A stretch of 34,271 nt of DNA from an uncultured Sterolibacterium sp. (GTDB lineage Bacteria; Pseudomonadota; Gammaproteobacteria; Burkholderiales; Rhodocyclaceae): positions 1 to 34,271 of the forward strand of contig CAILCO010000122.1 of assembly GCA_903832735.1 (NCBI GenBank), given 5' to 3'. Within the stretch, counting starts at the first letter, position 1, and each line of letters opens with the position of its first letter. The notes beneath the pieces are model-generated. The model ran no database searches. It was not told where the DNA came from and saw only the letters and a program-made list of their open reading frames with translations. The position numbers and the translations under genes were made by a program. Of this stretch, positions 25,936 through 33,928 are shown piece by piece.

Positions 25936-26772
25936 ATGAGCAACAACCTTGAAATCGTTCCGCTTGCCGCCTTCAGCGACAACTATATCTGGATCCTGCG
26001 CCGGGGCAAGCAAGCCGCGGTGGTCGATCCCGGCGACGCCGCGCCGGTCCTGGCCTATCTGCAACAGCACAGCCTCGAACTCTGCGCCATCCTGATCACC
26101 CATCACCACCACGACCATATCGGCGGCATCGCGGAAATATTGGCATACTCGCTGGCAAACTCGCGAGCCCCTGCTCAGTTGCCGACTCAGTTGCCAACGC
26201 AGTTGCCTATCTATGGCCCGGCCGACGAAGCGATAGCCGAGGTCAACCGGCCGCTAGCCGGCGGCGACAAGGTGACGCTGGCGGAGCTTAACACGAGTTT
26301 CGAAGTGATCGCGGTGCCCGGCCACACCCGCGGACACATCGCCTACTATGGCCCGGAGATCGCCGAGCAAGGCGTCCTGTTCTGCGGCGACACGCTCTTC
26401 GCCTGCGGCTGCGGCCGGATCTTCGAAGGCACGGCAGAACAGATGTGGCATTCGCTCAGTCGCATCGCCGCCCTGCCGGCCGAGACCAAACTTTATTGCG
26501 CGCACGAATACACCCAGGCCAATATTCGTTTCGCCCTGGCCGTCGAACCCGACAATGCCGCGTTGACCGCGCGCGCCGCGGAAGTGGCGCGGCTGCGCGC
26601 CGAGAACCTGCCGACGGTGCCATCGACCCTGGCCTGCGAGCTGGCCACCAATCCCTTCCTGCGCTGGGATGCGCCGGCAGTGATTGCCGCCGCCAGCCGT
26701 GCCGGCGGCGGCAATCCGCGGCAGCCGGAATTGGTGTTCGCGGCGATCCGCGAATGGAAGAACAAGTTTTGA
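25936..26772 (+). CDS. gloB: Hydroxyacylglutathione hydrolase (glyoxalase II)
   Basis: 278 residues. The metallo-beta-lactamase motif THHHHDHIGG has its metal His/Asp residues at 56-61. GHTRGH, FCGDTLFACGCGR and CAHEYT give the remaining ligands, and the C-terminal HAGH domain is present. It hydrolyses S-lactoylglutathione to lactate in methylglyoxal detoxification. It is about 27 residues longer than E. coli GloB, partly because of an insert at about 72-92 that contains QLPTQLPTQLP, encoded by near-perfect 12-bp direct repeats. The ATG at 25936 has a weak GGA site 5 bases upstream; a longer reading from 25900 is unlikely. Confidence 0.95.
   Translation: MSNNLEIVPLAAFSDNYIWILRRGKQAAVVDPGDAAPVLAYLQQHSLELCAILITHHHHDHIGGIAEILAYSLANSRAPAQLPTQLPTQLPIYGPADEAIAEVNRPLAGGDKVTLAELNTSFEVIAVPGHTRGHIAYYGPEIAEQGVLFCGDTLFACGCGRIFEGTAEQMWHSLSRIAALPAETKLYCAHEYTQANIRFALAVEPDNAALTARAAEVARLRAENLPTVPSTLACELATNPFLRWDAPAVIAAASRAGGGNPRQPELVFAAIREWKNKF
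26176..26207 (+). repeat. 12-bp tandem repeat inside gloB
   Basis: CAGTTGCCGACT, CAGTTGCCAACG and CAGTTGCC in a row (2.7 units, starting at 26176, 26188 and 26200). The period is a multiple of three, so copy changes keep the frame and add or remove QLPT. Confidence 0.85.
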
Positions 26773-28259
26773 GCGTGGCGCAACTTACCGGCCGTCGCAG
26801 CCAATTTGACGGCGCAACACCCGCTTCTATAACATTCGCCGCTTCTCTGCAGCGCCTAGATGGTTCCTCCCGCTTGCCCGATACCCGCTCGCCCCGACCT
26901 TTTCTCCTCTCGCTGTTCTGCTGGCTGCTGCTCGCGACCGGCGCCTGCGGCCCCGCGCAGGCGGAGGGGCTGCAGTCGTCGCCATCGCTGGAGCGCGTCG
27001 AACCGGCTGACTTTTCGCTCTTCCCGGAGCCATTGCTGGAAATCAGCGAAGACCTGCCCCCGCTCAAAGCCATTGATCTCACCACGGCGCCAGACGACCT
27101 CTGGGCGCGGGTCAGAAACGGCTTCGCCATGCCCAACCTGGACGGCCCGCTGGTCGCCGAGCGCCAGGCCTGGTACCTGAACCGTCCGGCGATGCTCAAG
27201 CAGCTCCTGGAACGCAGCCATCGCTATCTTTATTACATTGTCGACGAACTGGAAAAGCGCGGCATGCCCACAGAACTGGCCCTGCTACCGCTGGTGGAAT
27301 CGGCCTACAACCCGATGGCCTACTCGCGCGCACGGGCCGCAGGCCTCTGGCAGTTCATTCCCTCGACGGGCAAGAACTACCGCCTGGAGCAGAACTGGTG
27401 GCGCGACCAGCGCCGCGACATCATCGCCTCGACCGGCGCCGCGCTCGATTACCTGCAGATGATCTACGAAATGAACGGCGACTGGCATCTCGCCCTGGCC
27501 TCCTACAACTGGGGCGAAAACGCCGTCGCGCGGGCCGTCGCCAACAATCAGGCGAAGGGTTTGCCGACCGATTATTCCAGCCTCAGGATGCCCGGCGAGA
27601 CGCGCTATTACGTGCCGAAACTGCAGGCCTTGAAGAACATCATCGCGCAACCCGAACTGTTCGGACTGAAACTCGAAGCGATTGCCAACCAGCCCTATTT
27701 CACCGCGGTGGAAAAGCCCGCCGGAATGGACATATCGCTCGCCGCCAAACTCGCCGAGACGCCGCTGGAGGAATTCCTGGCCCTGAATCCTGCCTATAAC
27801 CGCCCGGTGATGCCGATCGGCAAAGGCAGCCCGCTGCTCTTGCCGGCGGACAAGGCGCAGGCATTCATCGCCAATCTGCAAAGCCACGAGGATCAGGAAA
27901 AACCGCTCTCGGTCTGGCGCACCTATACGCTGAAGCAGCGCGAGAAACTCGATGCCGTCGCCGCCCGCTTCGGCATCAGTGCAGCCAGTCTGAAGCAGAT
28001 CAACGGCATCACCCGGCGCACCCGCATCACTCCGGGCACGACGCTCCTGGTGCCAGGCAAAGGCAGCCAGGCCAGCGCCAACCTCAACGCCGTCAATCTG
28101 CCGCTGACGCCGCGCGAACTGCCCAATGAAGCGCCGGTCAAGGGCAAGAAGAAATCCCTGGGCAAGAAGTCCGCTGGCAAGGCAGCGAATAAAGCCGTCA
28201 GCGGCAAGAAGAAGGCCGGCAAGAAACCCGGCAAGAAGGCGACGAAGAAAGTGCTTTAA
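26769..28259 (+). CDS. mltD: Membrane-bound lytic murein transglycosylase D
   Basis: About 496 residues. An N-terminal signal region (hydrophobic 45-57, possible lipid Cys60) precedes the SLT domain with catalytic Glu177 in LPLVESAYNP and the AAGLWQFIPSTGKNYRL motif. One LysM-like domain (about 408-455) binds peptidoglycan. The protein ends in a Lys-rich tail of about 35 residues. MltD cuts glycan strands to form 1,6-anhydromuropeptides. The start is uncertain: TTG at 26769 overlaps the gloB stop as TTGA and has GGAAG 8 bases upstream; ATG at 26754 and GTG at 26775 are alternatives. The mltD-gloB pairing also occurs in E. coli. Confidence 0.9.
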   Translation: MSVAQLTGRRSQFDGATPASITFAASLQRLDGSSRLPDTRSPRPFLLSLFCWLLLATGACGPAQAEGLQSSPSLERVEPADFSLFPEPLLEISEDLPPLKAIDLTTAPDDLWARVRNGFAMPNLDGPLVAERQAWYLNRPAMLKQLLERSHRYLYYIVDELEKRGMPTELALLPLVESAYNPMAYSRARAAGLWQFIPSTGKNYRLEQNWWRDQRRDIIASTGAALDYLQMIYEMNGDWHLALASYNWGENAVARAVANNQAKGLPTDYSSLRMPGETRYYVPKLQALKNIIAQPELFGLKLEAIANQPYFTAVEKPAGMDISLAAKLAETPLEEFLALNPAYNRPVMPIGKGSPLLLPADKAQAFIANLQSHEDQEKPLSVWRTYTLKQREKLDAVAARFGISAASLKQINGITRRTRITPGTTLLVPGKGSQASANLNAVNLPLTPRELPNEAPVKGKKKSLGKKSAGKAANKAVSGKKKAGKKPGKKATKKVL

Positions 28260-28267
28260 CGGGCCAT

Positions 28268-28299
28268 CCTGGATTCCCGCCTGCGCGGGAATGACCAGG
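28268..28299. repeat. GGATTCCCGC-type palindromic repeat
   Basis: ATTCCCGC-CTGC-GCGGGAAT, with outer CCTGG/CCAGG arms. This is the widespread proteobacterial intergenic palindrome whose false translation reads SWIPACAGMT. It lies between convergent mltD and the dehydrogenase gene and could act as a 3'-end stabiliser, but it has no T-run. Confidence 0.8.
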
Positions 28300-28308
28300 C
28301 TTCACAAT

Positions 28309-29271
28309 TCACCTCGATGGCGGATTGAGCACATTGATCGGCCGGCCCGCGGCAAAGGCCTCGATCTGTTCGATGGCGGCGCCGAAAAACAACTCGTAGG
28401 TATCCTTCTCCACATAGCCCAGGTGCGGCGTGCACAGCACATTGTCCATGGCCAGCAGCGGATGATCGGTGGCTACCGGTTCATCCTCATAGACATCGAC
28501 GGCGGCATAGCCGGGCCGGCCCGACTTCAAGGCACGAACCAGGGCGCCGGGTTCGACCAGTTCGGCGCGACTGGTGTTCACGAACAGCGCATCGGCCTTC
28601 ATGCGCGCCAGATCCGCCCCGGTGATCACGCCGCGCGTGGCGGCCAGCAGGCGCAGATGGACCGAGATGACATCGCAGATCTCGAAGAAGCGGCTCTGCT
28701 CGGCAATGTACGGACGGCCATCCTTCTCGGCGCGCTCGGCGGTCGCGGCCCGTCCGCCGCCGGTGACCACCTTCATGCCGAAGGCGTCGGCGAAACCGGC
28801 GACCAGCTTGCCGATCTTGCCGTAGCCGTAGATCCCCAGGGTACGGCCTTTCAGCACCGTGCCGATGGAAGTCTGCCAGCGCCCGGCCCTGAGCATCTGC
28901 GCTTCGAGCGCGAGATGGCGCCGCGAGGCCATGATCATGGTCCAGGCGAACTCGGCGGTGGCCAGCGTCCCGCTGCCCGCACCGCAGACCACGATGCCGC
29001 GACGCGAGCAGGCGGCCAGATCGATGTGGCCGACGCCCTGGCCGGTCTGGCTGATCAAGCGCAGATCCGGCAGAAGGTTCAACAATTCCTCATTGATCGG
29101 GGTCCGCTCGCGGATCAAGAGCAGCGCCTCGGCCCCGGCAAAGCGCTCGGCCAGTTCCGGCAGCGTCTTCAGCGTGTCGTGATGGATCACGACCTCATGT
29201 CCGGACAAGCGTCCGAAGCTGCCCGTCTGCCTTGCGGCGTCCTGGTAATCATCCGGAATGACAATTTTCAT
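28309..29271 (-). CDS. D-isomer-specific 2-hydroxyacid dehydrogenase
   Basis: 320 residues. The Rossmann motif GYGKIG is at 149-154, and the catalytic triad is Arg235 (NTSRAEL), Glu264 (YEDEP) and His283 (TPHLGY). It reduces or oxidises a 2-oxo/2-hydroxy acid with NAD(P)H; after strand 2 the usual acidic residue is replaced by GGGR, so cofactor choice is unclear. GGGAAG stands 5 bases before the ATG. It is the last gene of a three-gene minus-strand unit (MmgE/PrpD, TRAP binding protein, dehydrogenase), so its substrate is probably related to the carboxylate bound by that protein. Confidence 0.92.
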   Translation of the reverse strand: MKIVIPDDYQDAARQTGSFGRLSGHEVVIHHDTLKTLPELAERFAGAEALLLIRERTPINEELLNLLPDLRLISQTGQGVGHIDLAACSRRGIVVCGAGSGTLATAEFAWTMIMASRRHLALEAQMLRAGRWQTSIGTVLKGRTLGIYGYGKIGKLVAGFADAFGMKVVTGGGRAATAERAEKDGRPYIAEQSRFFEICDVISVHLRLLAATRGVITGADLARMKADALFVNTSRAELVEPGALVRALKSGRPGYAAVDVYEDEPVATDHPLLAMDNVLCTPHLGYVEKDTYELFFGAAIEQIEAFAAGRPINVLNPPSR

Positions 29272-29286
29272 GATCGCTTCCCGAAA

Positions 29287-30282
29287 TTAAAATTTGTAAC
29301 CTGCTGCGGCTGATTCCTTGTAGATCGCCTCGATCCATTCCTTGCCAATCCGGCTCTCCATGCTCTTGTGCACCGGCAGCAAGGCGCGGCGCCAGGCCGC
29401 CGTCTCGGCTGCCGTGAGCGAATACACCTGGGTCTTGCCGGAGGCCCGGATCTTCTCGATGGCCTCCTCGTTCTCGATCAGGGACTGGGCATTTTCATAA
29501 TCGCTCGCTTCCTTCATGGCTTTCTCCATGATGGCGCGGAGATCCGCCGGCAGGCCTTCCCAGAACTTCTTGTTCACGATGACCGCGTACCCGTCATAGC
29601 CGTGGTTCGAAAGCGCAACGTATTTCTGCACCTCGTAGAACTTTTGCGTCAGCAAATTCGGCGAGGAATTCTCGGCGCCATCGACGACGCCGGTCTGCAG
29701 CGCCTGATACACCTCGGAGAAAGCCAGCACCTGGGGCAAGGCGCCGAGCGCGCGCATCTGCGCATCGAGCACCTTCGAAGACTTGATGCGCATCTTCAAG
29801 CCCTTGAAGTCGGCCGGCAGATGCAGCGGCTTATTGGCGCTCATCTGCTTGAAGCCGTTGTCCCAGTATGCCAGGCCGATCATGCCCTTGGGTTCGAGGA
29901 GTTTCATCAGGCGCTGCCCGACGTCGCCGTCGATGACCCGGCGCAGGACCGTGCGATTGGCGAAGATATAGGGAAGATCGAGAACCTCGAAGGCATTGAG
30001 GCCGAGCGGGCCGAACTTCGAGATCGACGGCGCGAGCATCTGGACCGCGCCGATCTGCAGCGCCTCGAGCTCCTCCTTGTCCTTGTAGAGCTGGCTGTTG
30101 GCATAGACCTCGACCTTCACCCGGCCGCCGCTGCGCTCGTCGACCAGCTGCTTGAAGCGCTCCGCCGCCTGTCCCTTCGGCGTGTTCGCCGCGACGACAT
30201 GGCTGAACTTGATGACGATAGGCTGTTGCGACCAGGCGCTGGAAGCGCAAAGCAAGAGCGCCGCGAGGAGTATGGATTTCAT
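29287..30282 (-). CDS. TRAP transporter substrate-binding protein (DctP family)
   Basis: 331 residues with a clear signal peptide (hydrophobic 4-13, cleavage near AWSQQ). Family hallmarks include FSHVVAANTPKGQAAERF, the conserved Arg in KGLKMRIKSS that clamps the ligand carboxylate, and the QTGVVDGAENS segment. It captures an organic acid in the periplasm for a DctQM permease. AAGGA precedes the ATG by 8 bases. DctQ and DctM genes are absent here. It lies 15 bases before the dehydrogenase gene and 41 bases after the MmgE/PrpD gene. Confidence 0.94.
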   Translation of the reverse strand: MKSILLAALLLCASSAWSQQPIVIKFSHVVAANTPKGQAAERFKQLVDERSGGRVKVEVYANSQLYKDKEELEALQIGAVQMLAPSISKFGPLGLNAFEVLDLPYIFANRTVLRRVIDGDVGQRLMKLLEPKGMIGLAYWDNGFKQMSANKPLHLPADFKGLKMRIKSSKVLDAQMRALGALPQVLAFSEVYQALQTGVVDGAENSSPNLLTQKFYEVQKYVALSNHGYDGYAVIVNKKFWEGLPADLRAIMEKAMKEASDYENAQSLIENEEAIEKIRASGKTQVYSLTAAETAAWRRALLPVHKSMESRIGKEWIEAIYKESAAAGYKF

Positions 30283-30323
30283 TTTATCGTTCCTTCCTGA
30301 AATGATTTCGGTGGTGGATCCGC

Positions 30324-31673
30324 TCAGCCCGGCACGCTCAGTGCGGCCAGCTCCGCGACCTCGGCGCGGCTGTCGAGCGCCCAGATGGCCGCGCTCAGTT
30401 CCTTGACGTGCGACGCCGGCAGATGCGGCGCGCAGAGCCGGGAAAACTTCTCTTCGAGGTCGGCATCAGACATCGGCCGGGCGAGGCTGCCGATGGCATG
30501 TTCGACGTGCTTGGTCAGGACGCTGCCGTCGTCGAGGACGATCTCGACATGCGCCGCATCTTCCTTGATCGACGGATCGACCAGCGCACTGACCTTGTCG
30601 CGCAGCGCGATCACCTCGGCGTCGGCGACCTTCCCGTCGGCGTATTGCTCCTCGCCGCCGGCGCCATCGATGATCGCCACCGCCGCGCTGTGGAAGACGC
30701 TGAACTTGCCTTCCAGGCCGACGCGCGGCGCGGTCTTGCCGGTCAGTTCGAGCACCAGCGGATGCACGCGCAGGCGAACTTCCCTGATCCTGGCGGGACT
30801 AAGCGGATGTTGCGCACGCAACTGTATGCAGGCGTCGATGACCGGATGGATGACGATGCCGCAGGCGAAAGGCTTATAGGTGTTCTCCAGCAGTTCCCAG
30901 GTCTCGCCCAAGCCTTCGGTGATCTGGCCGAAGTCGCGCGCCGTCGCCAGGACGTTGGCGAAACCCCGTTTGCCTTCGATGCCCTGCTCCGAGCTGGTGA
31001 AATCCTGCGCCGCGAGCAGCGCCGCAGACAGGCCGTTCTTGGCCGCCAGACCCGGATGCAGCGGTTTGCACATCGAGCCGAACATCTCCCGCAGGCCGCA
31101 CGACTGGGTCGCGGCGATGCCCAGCGCCCAGACCAACTGCCGCTCGCTTAAGCCGAGCAGCTTGCCGGCGGCCGCAGCCGCGCCGAACACGCCGGCGGTG
31201 CCGGTGATATGCCAGCCGACATCGTAATGCGAGGGATACACGGCGTTGCCGATGCGGCATTCGACCTCGACGCCGAGGATGAAGGCGTGGAGGAATTCCA
31301 GGCCGCTGATCGGGCCCGGGTGGTATTCGGCCAGCGCCATGAGGGCGGAGGCCACCGGCCCGGCCGGATGGATGACCGTCTTCAGGTGGGTATCGTCGAA
31401 ATCGAAGGTATGCGAGGTGATGCCGTTCATCAGCGCGGCGTGCAGCATGTCCGGCCGCTCGGGTCGGCCCAGCACGGTCGCCTGGGGCTGGCCGAAGAAC
31501 GGCGACAGCGCCGCGATGGCGCGACTGACGGTGTCGTGGCGGGACGCGCCGATGGCGCAACCGAACCAGTTCAGGACGGCCCGCTTGGCTTCATGGACGA
31601 GCCTGGGCGGCAGCCGCCCGGACTGCGATTGTTGAACGAAGCGGGCTAGCGCCGCGGTAGGCTGTAGGGACAT
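30324..31673 (-). CDS. MmgE/PrpD family protein
   Basis: 449 residues, normal for the family. Features include the all-helical N-terminal domain with HTFDFDDTH and HPAGPV, YDVGWHITGTAG, KPLHPGLAAKNG and YKPFACGIVIHP. Members include 2-methylcitrate dehydratase (PrpD), cis-aconitate decarboxylase and many uncharacterised dehydratases. No prpB or prpC is near, so propionate use is not implied. A longer frame opens upstream, but MSLQPTAALARFV at 31673 is the family-like start; a weak GAG site is 8 bases away. It begins the unit with the TRAP binding protein and the hydroxyacid dehydrogenase. Confidence 0.92.
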   Translation of the reverse strand: MSLQPTAALARFVQQSQSGRLPPRLVHEAKRAVLNWFGCAIGASRHDTVSRAIAALSPFFGQPQATVLGRPERPDMLHAALMNGITSHTFDFDDTHLKTVIHPAGPVASALMALAEYHPGPISGLEFLHAFILGVEVECRIGNAVYPSHYDVGWHITGTAGVFGAAAAAGKLLGLSERQLVWALGIAATQSCGLREMFGSMCKPLHPGLAAKNGLSAALLAAQDFTSSEQGIEGKRGFANVLATARDFGQITEGLGETWELLENTYKPFACGIVIHPVIDACIQLRAQHPLSPARIREVRLRVHPLVLELTGKTAPRVGLEGKFSVFHSAAVAIIDGAGGEEQYADGKVADAEVIALRDKVSALVDPSIKEDAAHVEIVLDDGSVLTKHVEHAIGSLARPMSDADLEEKFSRLCAPHLPASHVKELSAAIWALDSRAEVAELAALSVPG

Positions 31674-31787
31674 AAAGGCATGCTCAGTTGTCGAAGGGCA
31701 TGAAGTGTAGATGCCCGGCAGCGGACAAGGCAAGCCCCGTGAAGTACACTGCCGATCAATTGAGAACACGCCCTAGGACTCCGCACC

Positions 31788-32327
31788 ATGCCGCGTATCC
31801 CGTTCAAGGACAAGAATATTTCCGAGCCCAGGGATATCGTCGACCCGATCCGCGCCCGGCGCGGCGGCACCCTGCTCGATCTCGACCGCATGCTGCTCTA
31901 CAGCCCGCGTTTCGCCAAGGGCTGGAATGCCTTGCTCGGCGCGGTCAGGAACGAACTGGCCTTATCGCCCAGGCTGCGCGAACTGGCGATCTGCGCCGTG
32001 GCGATCCTGAACAACGCGGATTACGAATTCAGCCAGCATGTGCCGGAATTCAAGAAGGCGGGCGGCAACGATGCGCAGGTGGCGGCGCTGGGCGCGGCGC
32101 TGGCCGCGGAGGAATCGCTGCTCGATGCGCCCTTCGACGGCGTCGAGCGCGCGGTGCTGCGCCTGACCCGGGAGATGAGCTTGCAGGTGAAGGTCAGCGA
32201 CGCGACATTTGCCGCCGTCCGCGCCGTGCTGCCCGACGACAGCCAACTGGTCGAACTGGTCGGCGTGATCGCCGCATACAACCTGGTTTCGCGCTTTCTC
32301 GTCGCCTTCGAAATCGACCCCGAGTAA
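31788..32327 (+). CDS. Carboxymuconolactone decarboxylase (CMD/AhpD-like) family protein
   Basis: 179 residues, all-helical. The LSPRLRELAICAVAILNNADYEFSQH region is the CMD core (E-x-A-I ... Y-E-x-x-x-H). The CxxC pair of AhpD peroxidases is absent; in its place stands NADYEF, so thiol peroxidase activity is not expected. Such proteins often accompany catabolic genes and may act as decarboxylases or lyases; the substrate is unknown. AGGA lies 9 bases before the ATG. It is divergent from the MmgE/PrpD gene (114-bp gap) and followed 4 bases later by arfB. Confidence 0.88.
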   Translation: MPRIPFKDKNISEPRDIVDPIRARRGGTLLDLDRMLLYSPRFAKGWNALLGAVRNELALSPRLRELAICAVAILNNADYEFSQHVPEFKKAGGNDAQVAALGAALAAEESLLDAPFDGVERAVLRLTREMSLQVKVSDATFAAVRAVLPDDSQLVELVGVIAAYNLVSRFLVAFEIDPE

Positions 32328-32331
32328 GACG

Positions 32332-32751
32332 ATGCTGGAAATCACCGGCCGGCTCGCCGTCCCACTCGCCGAGATCGAGATCAAGGCGGTTCGCGCCCAG
32401 GGGGCGGGCGGCCAGAATGTGAACAAGGTCTCCTCGGCCATCCACCTGCGCTTCGACATCCAGGCCTCATCACTGCCCGACGAGATCAAGGAAAGGCTGC
32501 TCGCCCTTAGCGACCAACGCATCACCCGGCAGGGCGTGGTGGTGATCAAGGCCCAGGAATTTCGCAGCCAGGAGCAGAACTGCGGCCAGGCCCTGGACCG
32601 GCTCCGCGACCTGATCCGAAGCGTCGCGATATTGCCGAAGAAGCGCCGGCCGACCCGACCGACGCGCAGCTCGCAAAAGCAGCGTCTGGACAGCAAGAAC
32701 AAGCGCGGCCAGTTGAAGGCCGCGCGCAAGAGGTCGCACCTGGACAGCTGA
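32332..32751 (+). CDS. arfB: Alternative ribosome-rescue factor ArfB (YaeJ)
   Basis: 139 residues. The release-factor-like domain carries GGQ at 26-28 (AQGAGGQNVNKVSSAIHLRF). A basic Lys/Arg-rich tail (about 102-136) enters the empty mRNA channel of stalled ribosomes. ArfB hydrolyses peptidyl-tRNA on ribosomes that lack a stop codon, as a backup to trans-translation. It lacks the codon-recognition domain of RF1/RF2, and its length equals the family norm. It begins 4 bases after the CMD gene. Confidence 0.95.
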   Translation: MLEITGRLAVPLAEIEIKAVRAQGAGGQNVNKVSSAIHLRFDIQASSLPDEIKERLLALSDQRITRQGVVVIKAQEFRSQEQNCGQALDRLRDLIRSVAILPKKRRPTRPTRSSQKQRLDSKNKRGQLKAARKRSHLDS

Positions 32752-32796
32752 TTATCTCCATGTCATGTACAATGAGCGCAGTTACCGGAGATGCTC

Positions 32797-33159
32797 ATGT
32801 CCTACCGCTGGCCTTGCCTGCTTCTATCTCTCACGGCGGCGCTGCTCGCGCCGCCGGCTTCGGGCGCATTTCATTTCAAGCCGGAAGTGAAGGCGCGCGC
32901 CACCGTGCAATTCCTCGGCAGCGCCCCGGGAAAGTACGCGCTGGTCGCCGACAGCGGCATCATCTTCGAGCCGACCAATCTCCAACGCAACTACCAGATC
33001 GACGGCGCGCGGGTGCGCTTCACCGCGAAGCCTTTGCTCAGGCCCGCGCCGCTGATCACTGGTGCCCGCGTCGTCAGGATTACCAGCATCCATTCCCTGC
33101 CGTCCGGCGAATTCAGGTTGCCGCCGGCAGCGCGTCGAGAAATTCCAAGATTGCCTTGA
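32797..33159 (+). CDS. Small exported protein of unknown function
   Basis: 120 residues. The signal peptide (SYRWPCLLLSLTAALLAPPASGAF) gives a mature protein of about 97 residues rich in short beta-prone segments and with several Arg/Lys. I recognise no family. The ATG at 32797 is preferred to 32791 because GGAG lies 6 bases before it. The last 47 bases overlap the end of the convergent hydrolase gene. The final 15 residues (LPPAARREIPRLP) are therefore antisense to hydrolase codons and may be a recent extension after loss of an earlier stop. Confidence 0.7.
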   Translation: MSYRWPCLLLSLTAALLAPPASGAFHFKPEVKARATVQFLGSAPGKYALVADSGIIFEPTNLQRNYQIDGARVRFTAKPLLRPAPLITGARVVRITSIHSLPSGEFRLPPAARREIPRLP

Positions 33160-33910
33160 GCACCGCCTCCGGCTGATCCTTGTGCGCCGAGTGGCGACAG
33201 TCGGCGAGCAGGAGCAGATCGGCGTCGCCCGTCGCGGCAACGATGGCGTCGAGCTGCCGGGTGGTGCCGTATTCGTCGTCCACACCCTGGATCGCCAGCA
33301 GCGGGCAAGTTATCCGCGGCAGATAGGTCTCGATGTTCCAGGCGCGAAATTCCGGCGATAACCAGATGTCGTTCCAGCCCCAGAAGGTACTTTCGGCGTC
33401 GCGGTGGTAGCGCGCCAGTTTCTGCGCCATGTCGCTCGTGGTGTAAGTCACTTTGGCTGCTTCGATGCTGCGGATCGAGATGTCCTCGACGAAGACATGC
33501 GGCGCCAGGGCGATCACCCCGGCCACCGGCCGGCATAGCCCGCAGCCCGCGCTGCCGGCATGGATCAGGGCGATCGAAGCGCCGTCGCTGTGGCCGATCA
33601 GCACCGGCCTGTCCAGCTCCAGCGCCGCGAGCAGTTCGGGCAAGGTCTGCTCCGCCTCGCGATGCATGTAGCCGGTCTCGCGCGGCGCGGTCAGCGAGTC
33701 CGACTGGCCGTAGCCGTAGCGCGAATAGACCAGCGTTTGGCAGCCGGTGGCATGGGCGACGCGGGCCGGGAAGTCGCGCCACATCGCGACGCTGCCCAGG
33801 CCCTCGTGGAGGAACACCAGCGCCGGGCGATTTTCCTGATGCGCAGGATAGAGCAGGCATTCGAGTTGATGCCCACCGGCGCGAACGAAACGAGTCAATG
33901 GCAGCATCAT
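33113..33910 (-). CDS. Alpha/beta hydrolase
   Basis: 265 residues. The nucleophile elbow GHSDG has Ser108, the oxyanion-side motif is HEGLG at 35-39, the acid is in GVDDEYG, and the catalytic His is in CRHSAH. The fold is that of MhpC-like carboxylic ester or C-C bond hydrolases; the substrate is unknown. No signal peptide, so it is cytoplasmic. It follows the branched-chain-type ABC ATPase gene by 18 bases on the same strand and may act on a compound imported by that transporter. Start: the first of two ATG codons at 33910; no clear ribosome-binding site. Confidence 0.9.
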   Translation of the reverse strand: MMLPLTRFVRAGGHQLECLLYPAHQENRPALVFLHEGLGSVAMWRDFPARVAHATGCQTLVYSRYGYGQSDSLTAPRETGYMHREAEQTLPELLAALELDRPVLIGHSDGASIALIHAGSAGCGLCRPVAGVIALAPHVFVEDISIRSIEAAKVTYTTSDMAQKLARYHRDAESTFWGWNDIWLSPEFRAWNIETYLPRITCPLLAIQGVDDEYGTTRQLDAIVAATGDADLLLLADCRHSAHKDQPEAVLKAILEFLDALPAAT

Positions 33911-33928
33911 GGCAATAGCGTCAGCGCG

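Noticed and set aside
28126-29313. A 395-codon plus-strand frame containing SWIPACAGMT
   Set aside because: That peptide is the usual false translation of the GGATTCCCGC palindrome; the rest is antisense to the dehydrogenase gene.
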